From assembly GCF_901709675.1 (NCBI RefSeq), contig NC_051091.1:14390467-14454466 (forward strand): 64,000 nt of DNA. Direction: 5' to 3'. Within the stretch, counting starts at the first letter, position 1; every line of letters begins with the position of its first letter. Source of the DNA: Syngnathus acus (taxonomy: Eukaryota; Chordata; Actinopteri; Syngnathiformes; Syngnathidae). The notes beneath the pieces are model-generated. The model saw only the letters and a program-made list of their open reading frames with translations. It made no database searches and had not been told where the DNA came from. A program made the translations under genes and the position numbers. Positions 19,911 to 30,474 of this stretch are shown here, in pieces.

Positions 19911-20351
19911 TGTTAGAGTGATGCTCACTCTCACTTATTTTTGCAAGAACCACACGGGAGACAGTATGCCCTTTTTAAGCACTTGCAAGTGGAGAGTCAT
20001 TCGTCGCTGTGCGTACAGCGATGATCGAATGAGGTTTGACTCAGGCCTCTTGCAAGAGCATTTTTTATTGAGAGAAACAGGGTGGGGGCGAGAGTGGAGG
20101 TGAGAGTGGAGGTGAGAGTGGACAGGATGGGGTTGAAGCCCCTGGCCTCTGGTCAAAGCATAGCAGGGGGTCTTTTACGACGTTGTGTAAACAGAACAAC
20201 TTTGATTGCTTCCTCTGCAGCTGGTCAATCAGTTCAAAAGATCTTAGCACTTTGTTCTATTACTTTTGTTCAGACAGGACAAGCTAGGTTAATTATTACA
20301 GGTTACATTCCAACATAAGCATAGGATCAAACTAATCTATCAACCCTAACA
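19911..20351 (-). mobile_element. endogenous retrovirus-like solo LTR
   Basis: The 441-bp element has inverted ends TGTTAG/CTAACA and a perfect 5-bp duplication TTGGC on both sides (19906-19910 and 20352-20356). On the minus strand an AATAAA signal is followed by a roughly 150-bp U5-like stretch. A short direct repeat GAGGTGAGAGTG lies around 20098-20115. No gag, pol or env is attached, so it is a non-coding solo LTR. Retroviral rather than Gypsy origin is inferred from the LTR layout. Confidence 0.7.
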
Positions 20352-20356
20352 TTGGC

Positions 20357-20521
20357 CATTGTTGGCATTCGATTTATAGGGGACTTGTTTAAGCCTATAG
20401 GAGTAATAAGACTTTTGGATCTTAGAATAATTGTACAAAAAATTCACACAGGGTTAGCTAACAAGATGATAATACAATAGGGCTTTAAATAAATGCATTT
20501 ACATCGCCATGTCACGACAAC
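20357..20521. other. unassigned intron sequence
   Basis: This is 165 bp between the ERV-like LTR and a MITE. It begins with sequence resembling the continuation of the LINE (TTGGCCATTG) and then diverges. No feature is recognised. Confidence 0.3.
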
Positions 20522-20523
20522 TA

Positions 20524-21345
20524 CCGTATTTTTCTGACCAAAAGTCGCTCGGAGTACAAGTCGCATCAGCAATAAAATGCACAATAAAAAGGAAAAAAAC
20601 ATATAAGTCGCACCGGAGTTTAAGTCGCATTTTGGGGGAAATTTATTTGACAAAATCCAACACCAAGAACACATATGAACCAGCAACAGCAAAATAAACG
20701 ATACAGTATGCTAACGTGACATAAACACAAACGAGGAGCTGAGAACGGGCCTGATGTAACATTAACAGTTATTCAAATAACTATAACATAAATAACATGT
20801 TTATCAAACCATCTGTGTCACTCCAAATTATTAAATCCATCGATGGAATTCGTCCTCCTTTCTGTAAACAACGCCGCGTGCGCGGCGCGCCGCTGACGTC
20901 GGACTCGTCGTCAGTTGCAGTTGAAATTATTCCACAGGCCCATATAACGATATATAAAGTATACATATATCAAATAACTATCATATAAACAACAATATTA
21001 TCAAACCATCTGTGTCACTCCAAATCATTAAATCCATCGATCGAATTCCTCGTCCTTTATGTAAACAACGCCGCGAGTGCGCCGCGCCGCTGATGTCGGA
21101 CTCGTCGTCAGTTGCAGTTCAAATTATTCCACAGGCCAATATAAACAACAATTTTTTCAAACTGTCACTCCACGTCATTAAATCCATCGATCGAATCCTT
21201 CATCCTTTATGTAAACATCGCCACGTGTGCGCCGCGCCGCTGACGTCGGACTAGTCATCAGTTGCAGTTTAAATTACAATAATCCCTTGCTACATCGCGC
21301 TTTGTTTATCGCGGTTTCACTACATCGCGGATTTGTTTTTACAAA
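20524..21345 (+). mobile_element. CCGTA-family MITE, left part with internal tandem units
   Basis: The left end CCGTATTTTTCTGACCAAAA follows TA at 20522-20523 and leads into AAGTCGC...CGGAGTACAAGTCGCA repeats. The interior holds three diverged tandem copies (starting about 20800, 21000 and 21150) of a unit with CCATCTGTGTCACTCCAAAT, ATTAAATCCATCGAT and CGTCGTCAGTTGCAGTT. At 21275 it passes into a second MITE-type sequence (AATCCCTTGCTACATCGCG). No right terminus is seen, so the element is truncated. Confidence 0.7.
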
Positions 21346-21948
21346 TTAAGAAAAAATAAGATTCAAAATAAAACTTTTAAATTGAGGAATTATGGCACAT
21401 ATGTTGCCCACTCGTCAGCAGAAGGCGGGGAGTGCCCACACAATTGCAGTGCATACACTTGTACCTTTTTATAAAAAAATGTTATATAAATAAGAGTTCT
21501 AAAAACACATTTAAGAGTGTTGTAACTTGTTATAGAAAAATCGTTACAATAATAAAACAGTTCTAAAAACATATTTACAGTATGTACACTTACTAAGGGG
21601 GGTTTTGGAAGAAGGTTTACAAAATGCGTGATAGAGGTGTGACACTAATTTCTAAAATCCTGACCTTGCAGTGATCGCTGTTCAGGACTTCATACATGAA
21701 TAAAGGTAGAATAATATATGTGAATGCATTCAGCATCCCTAGAATAAGAGTCTACCACGATTTAATGTTGTGGTAAAAGTGAATCACTGTTTATACTTTG
21801 ATGATGCATAGAGGTTTTTCCACATCACAAATGTAGAAAACATATGAAACAGCTTTTTATATCCTGTGCTTGTGTCACAAAAAGCATTTTTGTCATTTTT
21901 ATTAATCGTATTAAAACATTTACCAATTCTGCTACTGTCTGTTTTAAG
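21346..21948. other. ANO10 intron 1, 3' part
   Basis: This AT-rich intronic sequence of about 600 bp precedes the exon 2 acceptor. Apart from the end of the MITE-like piece at the left, I recognise no element, gene or RNA. The acceptor region reads CTACTGTCTGTTTTAAG up to 21948. Confidence 0.5.
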
Positions 21949-22104
21949 AATTTGGCAACCTTGTTGATCACCAGTCAAATCATAAATCAATTCATGGAAG
22001 CGTTGGTGCCCTACTGGCTTCAAAGGGGATACAATAAGAAGATGATGATGGAGCTCCCTTTGATTGAACAAGTGCAACTGGAAACTGACATGAGCCCTTA
22101 CTTG
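21949..22104 (+). CDS. ano10: anoctamin-10 internal exon (second in window)
   Basis: This 156-bp exon encodes 52 residues beginning NLATLLITSQIINQFMEALV and ending LETDMSPYL, in phase with the exon at 5646-5720. It contains PYWLQRGYNKKMMM and LPLIEQVQLE, a cytosolic linker with a hydrophobic start, as in anoctamin-10. It ends at a strong donor GTAAGT (22105-22110). The reading frame is open upstream into the intron, but the family boundary (LLRQ joined to xLATLLITSQ) and the AG at 21947-21948 place the start. The next exon is only 77 bp away. Confidence 0.85.
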
Positions 22105-22181
22105 GTAAGTAAAGTTATTTTACTAATTTTAGATCAACCTGAATATACACGTTTAACGATCAATATTTTGCATTCTCACAG

Positions 22182-22373
22182 GGTACTTTTGATGACTACC
22201 TGGAATTGTTCCTTCTTTTTGGTTATGTCAGTTTGTTCTCATCTGTTTATCCTCTTGCTGCTGTCTTCGTGGTTTTGAACAACATAACAGAGATTTACTC
22301 TGATGCTTTTAAAATGTGCAATTTGTTTAAACGACCATTCTCTGACCCAGCTCCGAACATAGGGATCTGGCAG
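22182..22373 (+). CDS. ano10: anoctamin-10 internal exon (third in window)
   Basis: This 192-bp exon encodes 64 residues beginning [20 protein letters not shown] and ending [11 protein letters not shown]. The acceptor is TTCTCACAG (to 22181) and the donor GTAAAT (22374). It covers the strongly conserved anoctamin segment with a [12 protein letters not shown] membrane helix followed by [12 protein letters not shown], whose acidic residues lie in the region that coordinates calcium in TMEM16 proteins, then LFKRPFSDP. The TNC-type continuation in the next exon favours ANO10 over ANO8. Both splice phases are 0. Confidence 0.92.
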
Positions 22374-22724
22374 GTAAATATCTTGTTCCATACTGGGTAT
22401 CTTATCAAGTAAGTTTTTGTACACGCACTGAGTTGGGAGTTTAGATTTTGAAATGTACTTTTTTTTTTAAATAAATCAATTACACAGCGAACAAAAGAAC
22501 ACCTTTCAGAATAGTGATTATGATGATTCGACTTTAATTTTAAAGTTTAGCTTGGCGACGCTCTCATATGCACAATGTTTTTTGTAACATTTTGGTTTGG
22601 CAACATAGAGACAGTTTTACATTCAAGTAGTTTTACAATTATTTGACTCCCCTCTTAATGTGTTATGCTTCCAAGCATTAACAATGATAAGTCAGCCAAA
22701 CTCCTTTTCATTAGCCAAAAAAAT
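22374..22724. other. start of ANO10 intron 3
   Basis: About 350 bp of AT-rich intron follow the donor. I recognise no repeat or gene in it before the MITE that starts at 22727. Confidence 0.4.
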
Positions 22725-23610
22725 TACCGTAATTTTTGGACTAAAAGTCGCTCCGGAATATAGGTCGCATTAGCCATAAAATGCACAATAATGTGAAAAA
22801 AAAACATATATAAGTCGCTCCGGAGTATTTGGGGGGGAAATTTATTCGACAAAATCAAACACCAAGAACAGACATGAACGAGCAACAACAGGCTAAACGA
22901 TAGGTATGCTAACGTGACATAAACACAAACGAAGAGCTGAGAACGGGCCTGACGTAACATTCAGAGTTATTAAAAAAAAACATTACATAAATAACACGTT
23001 TATAAAACCATCTGTGTCACTCCAATTCATTAAATCCATCGATCGTCCTTTGTCAACAATGGGTGCGCGCCGCTGACGTCGCTTGCACTTCAAAATATTC
23101 CACAGGCCCATATAACGATATATATGTAAATTAGATATCAAATAACTATTATATAAGCAATAATATTATCAAACCATCTGTGCACTCTAAATCATTAAAT
23201 CCATCGATCAAATTCCTCATCCTTTGTCAACAACGCCGGTGCGTGCGCCCTGACGTCAGCCTCGTCGTTATTCCACAGAACTAGTATATAACTATATTGT
23301 AGCGTTAACAAAGTACAAGGAAAGACGTGGGTTTGGAAAACGGCTCTTTATTTAACAAAACAAACTTCCAGGCGTGTGGCGGCGTGGACTTCCAGCCACG
23401 GAGGTGGAAGAGAGATCCATAGAATAGGACCGGGCGTGCGTAAAAGCCATGACTGAGCCCCATCCACCGTCCCCGGACAGCCACCCAGCCGAGCGCCGGC
23501 CCCCGACTTCTATCCACGGAGGTGAAAGAGAGCTCCGTAGAGTAGGACCGGACGTGCGTAAAAGCCATAATAGTTTTTCAAACCTTCTGTGTCACTCCAA
23601 ATCCTTAAAT

Positions 23611-23929
23611 CAGGGGTCTCCAAACTTTTTGCAAGGAGGGCCCGATTTATTAACGTGAAGGGGCCCGGGGGCCAATATTTTTTTCCGCTTCTCTTCCGGG
23701 GGGGTGGGGGGTTTGCTAACGGGACGTCAAACGCTGCGTGTTCGCTTCTCTTCCGGGGGGGGGGGGGGTTTGCTAATGGGACGTCAAACGCTGCGCGTTC
23801 GCTTCTCTTCCGGGGGGGGTGCTAAGGGGACGTCAAACGCTGCGCGTTCGCTTCTCTTCCGGGTGGGGGTGCTAATGGGACTACGGCCCGCGGGCCAATA
23901 AAAACTGGGCCGTAGTTTGGAGACCCCTG
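23611..23929. mobile_element. hAT MITE with internal tandem repeat
   Basis: The ends are CAGGGGTCTCCAAACTTTTT and AGTTTGGAGACCCCTG, with the perfect 8-bp duplication CCTTAAAT (23603-23610 and 23930-23937). The 319-bp body is mostly four tandem copies of a roughly 55-bp GC-rich unit with GACGTCAAACGCTGCG and TTCGCTTCTCTTCCGGG plus a G run of variable length. It has no coding role. Confidence 0.9.
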
Positions 23930-24044
23930 CCTTAAATCCTTCAAACTCTTCGTCCTCCGTGTCACTTAGAAACAAAGCCGCTAATGATGCCGGTAGTACG
24001 TGGGGCCCTTCGTCATCTTCGTCATCCTGTGATCAATCTTTGTC

Positions 24045-24447
24045 CTTTTTAAAGTTAAAGTTAAAGTCCCAATGATCGTCACACACATCTGAGTGTGGTG
24101 AAATTTGTCCTCTGCATTTAACCCATCCCCGTGTGATTTTGTTCCATCCCCTGGGGGAGAGTGGAGCAGTGAGCAGCAGCGATGCCGCGCTCGGGAATCA
24201 TTTGGTGATGTAATCCCCCAATCCCAGCCCTTAATGCTGAGTGCCAAGCAGGGAGACAATGGGTCCCATTTTTATAGTCTTTTGGTATGACCCCACAACC
24301 TTCCAGTCTCAGGGCGGACACTCTACCACAAGGCCACTGAAAGATTCAGTGTCTTGCTCAAGGACATTTTGGTCACCGGAGGTGAGGACTGAACCCACAA
24401 CCTTCAAGTTGGGAGACAAACACTCTACCCACTGATCCACATTGCCT
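24045..24447 (-). mobile_element. tRNA-derived SINE, dimeric head
   Basis: Read on the minus strand it starts GAGGCAATGTGGATCAGTGG with a B-box-like GGTTCAGTCC. After about 100 bp a second tRNA-like head follows (GTGGTAGAGTGTCC and GGTTGTGGGGTC). The body continues and ends in an (ACTTTA)n-type tail at 24045-24060. The two heads with RNA polymerase III box-like motifs suggest a dimeric SINE. It is embedded in the MITE 22727-24661. Confidence 0.65.
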
Positions 24448-24663
24448 CATAAAAACAACCGCCACGCCACGCCGCGCTGCTGACGTCACTTGAAAATCAA
24501 ATTACAGTAATCCCTTGCTACATCACGGTTCGTTTATCGCGGTTTCACTTTTTTTTTTTTGAAAAGTTTTCAAAAAATTCACATATAAGTCGCTCCTCAT
24601 TATAAGTCGCCCCCCCACCCAAACTATGAAAAAAACGCGACTTATAGTCCGAAAATTATGGTA

Positions 24664-24841
24664 GTCTTTTTTAAACTTTCACGTTGACATTAAAGCTGAC
24701 ATATCATGGTTATAAATCCTTCTTTTTTTACATTTTACTCATTCAGTTATGGTCTATATAAAGTGGAACAACAAAGCTTTTGTCTGAATTTCTCATCATC
24801 ATAGTATCACAGACCCCCTCCCCCCCTTAACCCCTGTTCTG
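24664..24841. repeat. repeat fragment, inverted match to 46240-46320
   Basis: The segment around 24735-24800 (CATTTTACTCATTCAGTTAT, GGTCTATATAAAGTGGAACA) is the reverse complement of sequence at 46240-46320. It is thus an interspersed repeat whose other copy lies at the far end of the same intron. No coding content. Confidence 0.55.
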
Positions 24842-25272
24842 TGTCAGGCTGCGGAGTGTGGAAATGGAGCAGGGCGACCAAGTGCAGCTTGGACCAGGGT
24901 TTATTGAAGCAAACTCAAAAAGACTCGGCAAACTGACATAACTCACTAACAAAACCGAACAACAAGACTGACCGAAAAAGACGTGAAACAAAAAGACAGG
25001 GTGACATTACCAAAGACCGGAACCAAAAAGACATCATGACATTAACACAACAATAACTAGACTGACTGACCAGGACGTGAGACAAGAAAACAACAGGACC
25101 TGACGACAACAATGATCCGACAGGGAGTGACACACAGACAGGACTTAAATACAAGACAGGTAACAAGAGGCAGGTGAGAATGATTACACTTATCATGGGC
25201 ACAAAGGAGGGGAGGGGCGAGCACACAGACACACTGACAAACTATGGACATGATCAGGGACGAGTCGTGACA
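24842..25272 (-). mobile_element. Gypsy-type solo LTR, older copy
   Basis: This is homologous to the LTR at 19191-19638 (shared GACCAGGGTTTATTG and GACAAACTATGGACATGATC blocks), 431 bp, with TGTCAG...GTGACA ends. The flanking sequences GTTCTG and GTTTTG differ by one base, so a target duplication is only suggested. No internal region remains. Confidence 0.75.
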
Positions 25273-26170
25273 GTTTTGAATCTTCGGTTTACGATGTCGA
25301 TCCGTTCCTATGTATGCGATATAAACCCAATTTCGGGACAAGTCCGAACAGTAATAAAACAGTAATAATAGTTATAAAATGAAACAGTACAGTAATAAAT
25401 GTAATAAAATAAAATTTGGAACAGTAATAAAACAATAATGCCATAATGAAAATTCTAAAAATGATAACACACGCGAGAGACGACGCAACAGTCCAAAACG
25501 GCATACGTATACCATGTCGTTAAACGTCGTCTTCCTCAGTCCAGAGGCTCTCTCGCGGTGTATTCTTCCGCTGGGCACACCAACTAGTTCCCTAGTACGA
25601 TGCTTACAAAACAAAATGGTTTAGGTCGCAAAAAGGCTTTAAATATGAGACGAAATGCGAATAAATAATACAAATAATATAAAAACAATATATGAGACGT
25701 GTCATAAACATGAAACAACATACATAACTATAAACTGCAAACTTGTAAGATGCACCAGCTAAAATTAGGTGAAAATCTTGTTTTGTTCATATATAACCGC
25801 ACTGGACTATAAGCCACAGGTATTTTCATGATTAATTATCATTTGGAGGAGAATATACACAGAGGATTGTCAGGAAAGTGATGGTTCTTTGGAGATGCCT
25901 TTTATTATACCTTTTATCAACAACGTTTATTGACAAAGATGAAGGAGCTCTGCAAACATACAAACGTATAAATCTCAGTGACGACCATACTAAATCTGCA
26001 GGGAACACTAGCAACACATAACTAATAAGAAATAAAATTACAGTACCACTTACACTTAAAGTTGGCAAGGAAGGACCTTGGAGGTGGGGGTTAGACCTTC
26101 TTCCGCAATCATGCAAAGAAGGCTCCGCAGCTGTGTCTCGATATTTCTGGCAAACATTAAATAGTTAAAC
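25273..26170. other. unassigned AT-rich intron sequence
   Basis: This 900-bp stretch has A/T-rich (AGTAATAAAA)-like low-complexity sequence at 25350-25440, a MITE-end-like CACTGGACTATAAGCCACAG at 25800, and then about 350 bp (25820-26165) that I cannot assign. The last part has short purine-rich blocks and could be an old LTR, but no ends are visible. No gene is seen. Confidence 0.35.
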
Positions 26171-26308
26171 TACAAACCGGATTCGGTTGAAGTTGGGAAA
26201 TTCTGTAAAATGTAAATAAAAACAAAATACAATGATTTGAAAATCATTTTCAACCTATATTCAATTGAATACACTGTAAAGACAACATATTTAATGCTCA
26301 AACCTTAT

Positions 26309-26709
26309 TCAATTTTTCAAATAATAATTAACTTGGAATTTCATGGCTGCAACGCGTGCAGTAGAAGTTGCATCACCTTTCCTTTTAATAACACTCAATA
26401 AACGTTTTGGAAGAGAGGAGACTAATTCTCTTAGCTTCTCATGTGGAATTCTTTCCCATTCTCGCTTGATGAACCGCTTCAGTTGTTCAACAGTCCGGGG
26501 TCTTTCCTGTCGTATTTTACGCTTCATAATGTGCCACACATTTTCAATGGGAGACAGGTCTCGACTGCAAGCGGGCCAGGGGACAACCTGGACTCTTTTA
26601 CTTCGAAGCCACGCTGTTGTAACACGTGCAGAATGTGGCTTGGCATTATCTTGCTGAAATAAGCAGCGGCATCCATGAAAAAGACGTCGCTTGGATGGCA
26701 GCATATGTC
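26309..26709 (-). pseudogene. Tc1-like transposase, C-terminal half
   Basis: The minus-strand frame reads HMLPSKRRLFHGC, then LFQQDNAKPHSARVTTAWL, VPWPACSRDLSPIENVWHIM, VEQLKRFIKREWERIP and VKFQVN-type C-terminal residues, ending near 26309. The Asp of QQDN and the Glu of SPIE are exactly 34 residues apart, the DD34E spacing of Tc1 transposases. The part upstream, including the first catalytic Asp and the DNA-binding domains, is replaced by retrotransposon gag. Confidence 0.85.
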
Positions 26710-27404
26710 TGGAACCGGATGGCGTACTGGGCGACGGATCTGCTGCCTTGGTGCAGCGTGATGAGCTCCGTGGAGGCGTCCTCCGAGGCGGAGCCCAAAT
26801 CAAACACGCGCAGGATCTCAGCCGCGAAGGCGTCGAACGACGAACAGGCGGGTCCCTGCCGCTCATATTCTGCCGTTCCCCACAGCCATGCCTCGCCCGT
26901 CAGGTGAGTGAGCACGAAACCCACCTTGGCTGGTTCCGTGGCAAATGTGACGGGCTGGAGGTCAAACAAGACGCGGCAGTTTGTCAGAAAGGCCCGGACG
27001 TACTTGGGGTCACCGTCGAACCTCGCGAGGTTGCTGAGTCTGGGCTCAGGGACGTCCACGAGCTGCCTGGGCGCCGAGGCAGGACGAGGCGTGGACATAA
27101 CGGTGGGCTGATCGGCGGGGCTGAGCGGAACGGTCGTGGACAGGGCTCGCGCAAATCGGTCTGCAGCAGCCAGAAGAGCCAAGTCTTTGAGGTCCCTGAG
27201 AGCCTCTACCAGTTCCTGGTGGAGCTGATGGTGCTGCTGGAGCTGCTGTTGCTGCTGCTGGAGCTGCTGTTGCTGCTGCTGGAGCTGCTGTTGCTGCTGC
27301 TGGACGGCCCTCGTTAATGCCGCCATCTCCTCTGAGGTCTTGCTGAGCTCCCACTCCGTGTGGGTCAGGCGGTCCCGGTCTGAGGGATCGTGCGCTGGTT
27401 GCAT
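26710..27404 (-). pseudogene. sushi-type Gypsy gag, N-terminal part
   Basis: Gag begins MQPAHDPSDRDRLTHTEWEL and continues with a predicted coiled coil containing a glutamine-rich repeat (QQQQQLQQ units, from a CAG/CTG-type repeat at about 27230-27300). The capsid region follows: LARFDGDPKYVRAFLTNCRV, VGFVLTHLTGEAWLWGTAEY, FAAEILRVFDLGS and LHQGSRSVAQYAIRF. It resembles the gag lineage from which vertebrate PEG10/RTL genes derive. It is truncated at about 26710, where it meets the Tc1-like transposase. No protease or pol is present. Confidence 0.8.
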
Positions 27405-27421
27405 TTTAGGTCAGTTCGTTC

Positions 27422-27864
27422 TGTCAGGGAACAGAGACAGGGCTACCAAGTGCAGCACGATCCTTTATTGGCAAAGGGGAAAAATGGGACGTAGAACGCT
27501 GGACCTGCGGTCTGGCTGGCGTGGCTGAGCAGCAGAGCACAGCGCGTAGTCGTAGTCGGAGGCAGGTGGTCGAAGGACGAGCAAGTAGTCGGGACAGGCG
27601 GCGATCAGAAGCGTGGTCGAAGGGCGGGAAGGTAGTCAGGACAGGCGGCGATCAGAAGCGTGGTCGATGTTCACGGAAGCAGTTGGCTACAAAGATTGGT
27701 CCGGGGAAAAAAGGCAGCAGTGTCACGGGCAGGGTAATCAGACGAACTGACAACCACTGGCAGAACACAGAGAGGTTAAATAGGGGACCTAACGAGCTGT
27801 AGCAGGTGCTGGCAATTCCATGAGTAGGGCTTGGCTGGAAGTCAGGTGACGCGGGAACGTGACA
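27422..27864 (-). mobile_element. Gypsy (sushi-type) 5' LTR
   Basis: The LTR reads (minus strand) TGTCACGTTCCCGCGTC to CTCTGTTCCCTGACA, 443 bp, with an AATAAA signal near its 3' end. The gag ATG (27402-27404) lies only about 17 bp after the LTR. A TATTTAA box is visible at about 27778 in the promoter region. This is the 5' end of an element whose 3' part is lost. Confidence 0.8.
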
Positions 27865-28016
27865 AAAACAATTAAATTTATCAGTTTGAACATTAAATAT
27901 GTTGTCTTTGTAGTGTATTCAATTGAATATGGGTTGAGAAGGATTTTCAAATCGTTGAATTTTGTTTTTATTTATATTTTACACAATTTCCCAACTTCAA
28001 CCGAATCCGGTTTGTA

Positions 28017-28720
28017 GAAGGCAGTCTCCTGGTCATTACTATTAGCATAGAGATAATTAAAGCTAAAGAACTGGCACAAAATCTAACAACCAATTCAACC
28101 CATTCAAACTTTAAACTATTCATCTAATGTCTACTTATTCCAAAAATTCTCCCTTAGCAAAAATTCTACATTCTCCCATTTACCGACAAATATTTTGACC
28201 CATTCAGATTTTCTCCTCTAATTTCTACATTTCATGACTGATTCAATTTTGGTTTTTGGCTAATGCCAACTGATTCCAAGAATTCTCATTTACCGAAAAA
28301 TCTCATTGTCCCCTTTACATACCCACAAATATTTGGGCTCATTCATTTTTTTGTCCTCTAATTTCTACATTTCTTGACTGATTCAAACCATTCCACTTTT
28401 AAACTACTCATCGCATGCCTACTGATTAAAAAAATTCTTCATTACCAAAAATTCTGCATTTCCCCTTTAAAATACTCACAAATATTTATTCATTTAATTT
28501 TTACCCCCAAATTTCTACAATTCTTAACTGATTCAAACCGTTCTAACTTTAAACTATTCAGTTTATGCCGACTGATTCCAAGAATTCTCCCTTACCAAGA
28601 ATTCTACAATGTCCCTATTATAAGACCCACAAATATTTGGCCTCCTTCAGTTTTTGCCCTCTAATTTCTACATTTCTTGACTGATTCAATAGCCAAAATA
28701 TTTGATGGTGTGTTTCTTGG
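28017..28720 (-). repeat. satellite-like tandem repeat, inverse of 7330-8970
   Basis: Degenerate units of roughly 130-150 bp recur, with AATTTCTACATTTCTTGACT, GATTCAAACC and CCAAGAATTCTCCC blocks. Read in reverse they match the TTGGAA...GTTGAATCGG...TGTAGAAATT units of intron 1. Nothing in it is coding. Confidence 0.6.
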
Positions 28721-28984
28721 ACCCAGACTGTACATTGACTGTACATTGGACACATCAGCTTAGCTTAGCTTAGTTTAGCAATAACATTCCATTTCACCAT
28801 GATTAGGACTGAAGGTAACTTACTGTATTTAGAATTGTTGAACGTCCTCGATAAATATCTGAATGTATGGCTTTTTCTAGTGGAATTGTTGATGACGCCT
28901 TATCACACAACCATTTAGGTAAATTCTAAGGACATCAAAAGTGAAATGGAACAACAAGTTGATTTCCACTTTATTTACAGACGA
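28721..28984. other. unassigned intron sequence
   Basis: 260 bp with a short tandem duplication (CTGTACATTGA at about 28730 and 28741) and AGCTTAGCTTAGCTTAG; otherwise nothing recognised. Confidence 0.3.
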
Positions 28985-30411
28985 CAGTGGGGCAAAAAAA
29001 TATTTAGTCAGCCACCAATTGTGCAAGTTCTCCCACTTACAAGATGAGAGATGGCTGTAATTTCCATCATAAATACACTTCAACCAATGTTCCCTCTAAT
29101 TTTTCAAGTGTCTGTGCAAACACACAAGCTCCCTGTACACACTGTGGACCAGTGACATGCGGTGAGGTTCATGACTGGAGAGGCACTGACGATCGTGCGT
29201 TCCACTCCTTTCCGAAGTCCCGTTGTCCGAATCAAACCTTTTAACTCCGGCGTTGCTCTTCCTTTACTGACGACCTCCTGCTTCGACCGAAAATCCCTAG
29301 TTGAAAATCGTTTGATATGTAATCCTCCATTGTAAAACGAAAGAAAAGAAAAAGAATGTAAAACGAAATAAATGGACGACTGCTCCTCAGTTGTTCACTG
29401 TAAATTTGGCGATCTCTTATTCTACCGGTAGGCGCATGAAGCATCCCGGGATCACTAGCACCCCCTGCCATAAGGCTGGAGAACCTTTTTTCGTAACCTC
29501 CGTAAGGTCTCTTTTCAAAGCCGTTTTGTTCATCTAAAGAAACACGACGTTACAGACAGATGACAAAAAACACAAGATATTATTTACGTCACCTTAACTA
29601 CGGAAATTAGTTAATATAGCCACAGTGTTTGAACACTTAAACAGGGACATAAAGACAGAGAGCAGTTATGTCTAACTGCATAGCCTGTCAACATAGGCAG
29701 CCGTGTGATTACGCAATCCTCAGAGGAGGCTAGACAGGAAGTTGGCTCCTCCGAGCGAATCGTCTTCGGTTTTAAAATAACTATAAAAATTCATCGATTT
29801 TGGTTCAAAATGATACAAAACTATTGAAATTATTTTCAAATTATGGTGGAAAATAAGTATTTGGTCAATAATGGCCTTGATCTGGGGCTCCAAGAATATC
29901 ACCGCATCCATCTGAAGTTTGCTAGAGAGCATTTGAATGATCCAGAAGAGGATTGGGCGATATGGAATGTCATATGGAATGTCAAACTTCAGACGGGCCT
30001 GGACATGTACTGGCTCAAGCAGTGGGACACGTCTGGCACTCCAGGATTTGAGTCCCGGGCGACGTCGTGTGTTACTGATGGTAGTCTTCCCAGCTCTATG
30101 AAGGGCATTCACTTGGTCCCCCTGTGTGGTTCTGGTCTTTTTGTTCACTGTTCCTGTTATCATTTTGACCCCACTGGGTGAGATCTTGCGTGGAGCCCCA
30201 GATCGAAGCCATTATTGACTAAATACTTATTTTCCATCATAATTTGCAAATAAATTCTTTAAAAAATCAGACAATGTGATTTTATGCATTGTTTTTATTT
30301 TGTCTCTCATAGTTGAAGTGTACCTATGATGGAAATTACAGCCATCTCTCAGCTTGTAAGTGGGAGAACTTGCACAATTGGTGGCTGACTAAATATTTTT
30401 TTGCCCAACTG
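28985..30411. mobile_element. fold-back Tc1 element
   Basis: The terminal repeats CAGTGGGGCAAAAAAATATT and the inverse at 30411 match the element at 805-5550. Inside, 29843-29890 (GGTCAATAATGGCCTTGATC, GGGGCTCCA) is inverted at about 30187-30240, so the two arms are palindromic. The plus strand at 29905-29950 encodes HLKFAREHLNDPEEDW while the adjacent minus strand at 29980-30160 encodes the preceding transposase segment. The left arm is interrupted at about 29094-29838. The TA duplication is decayed. Confidence 0.7.
29094..29838. other. unassigned insert in Tc1 left arm
   Basis: About 745 bp separate the left Tc1 terminus from its interior. The beginning (CAATGTTCCCTCTAATTTTT, then CCAGTGACATGCGGTGAGGT) resembles ends of non-autonomous hAT elements known from fish, but no matching right end or target duplication is visible. 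Nothing coding. Confidence 0.4.
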
Positions 30412-30474
30412 TCGCTTGTGATTACAGTCACTAACCTACAATACTAATCAATACAACTATGTTACACCAATTAT

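Larger units (their letters stand above)
22727..24661. mobile_element. CCGTA-family MITE, complete, with insertions
   Basis: The left end is CCGTAATTTTTGGACTAAAA and the right end GACTTATAGTCCGAAAATTATGG, with TA on both sides (22725-22726 and 24662-24663). Length is 1935 bp including inserts. The interior has the same tandem CCATCTGTG...AAATCCATCGATC units as the copy at 20524, and two near-identical blocks at about 23388-23450 and 23505-23570 ending GTGCGTAAAAGCCAT. It hosts an hAT MITE (23611-23929) and a SINE (24045-24447). Confidence 0.8.
26173..28014 (-). mobile_element. Tc1-like transposon (CAAACCGG family), copy 2
   Basis: The left end is CAAACCGGATTCGGTTGAAG and the right end the inverse CTTCAACCGAATCCGGTTTG, with TA on both sides (26171-26172 and 28015-28016). 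The subterminal ATTCAATTGAATACACT palindrome occurs at both ends. The transposase C-terminal half is on the minus strand. The upstream half has been replaced by an LTR-plus-gag fragment (about 26710-27864). Confidence 0.85.

Noticed and set aside
22182-22373. ANO8 as an alternative for the host gene
   Set aside because: ANO8 also has the YPLAA-NN-EI-SDAFK segment, but the next exon reads [11 protein letters not shown], characteristic of ANO10, not the VNCYLIGQ form of ANO8.
24842-25272. Perfect 5-bp target duplication for the second Gypsy LTR
   Set aside because: Flanks are GTTCTG and GTTTTG; one mismatch and an uncertain edge do not allow a firm claim.
26691-27317. 208-residue plus-strand frame with leucine repeats
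   Set aside because: It is the antisense shadow of the glutamine-repeat gag on the minus strand.
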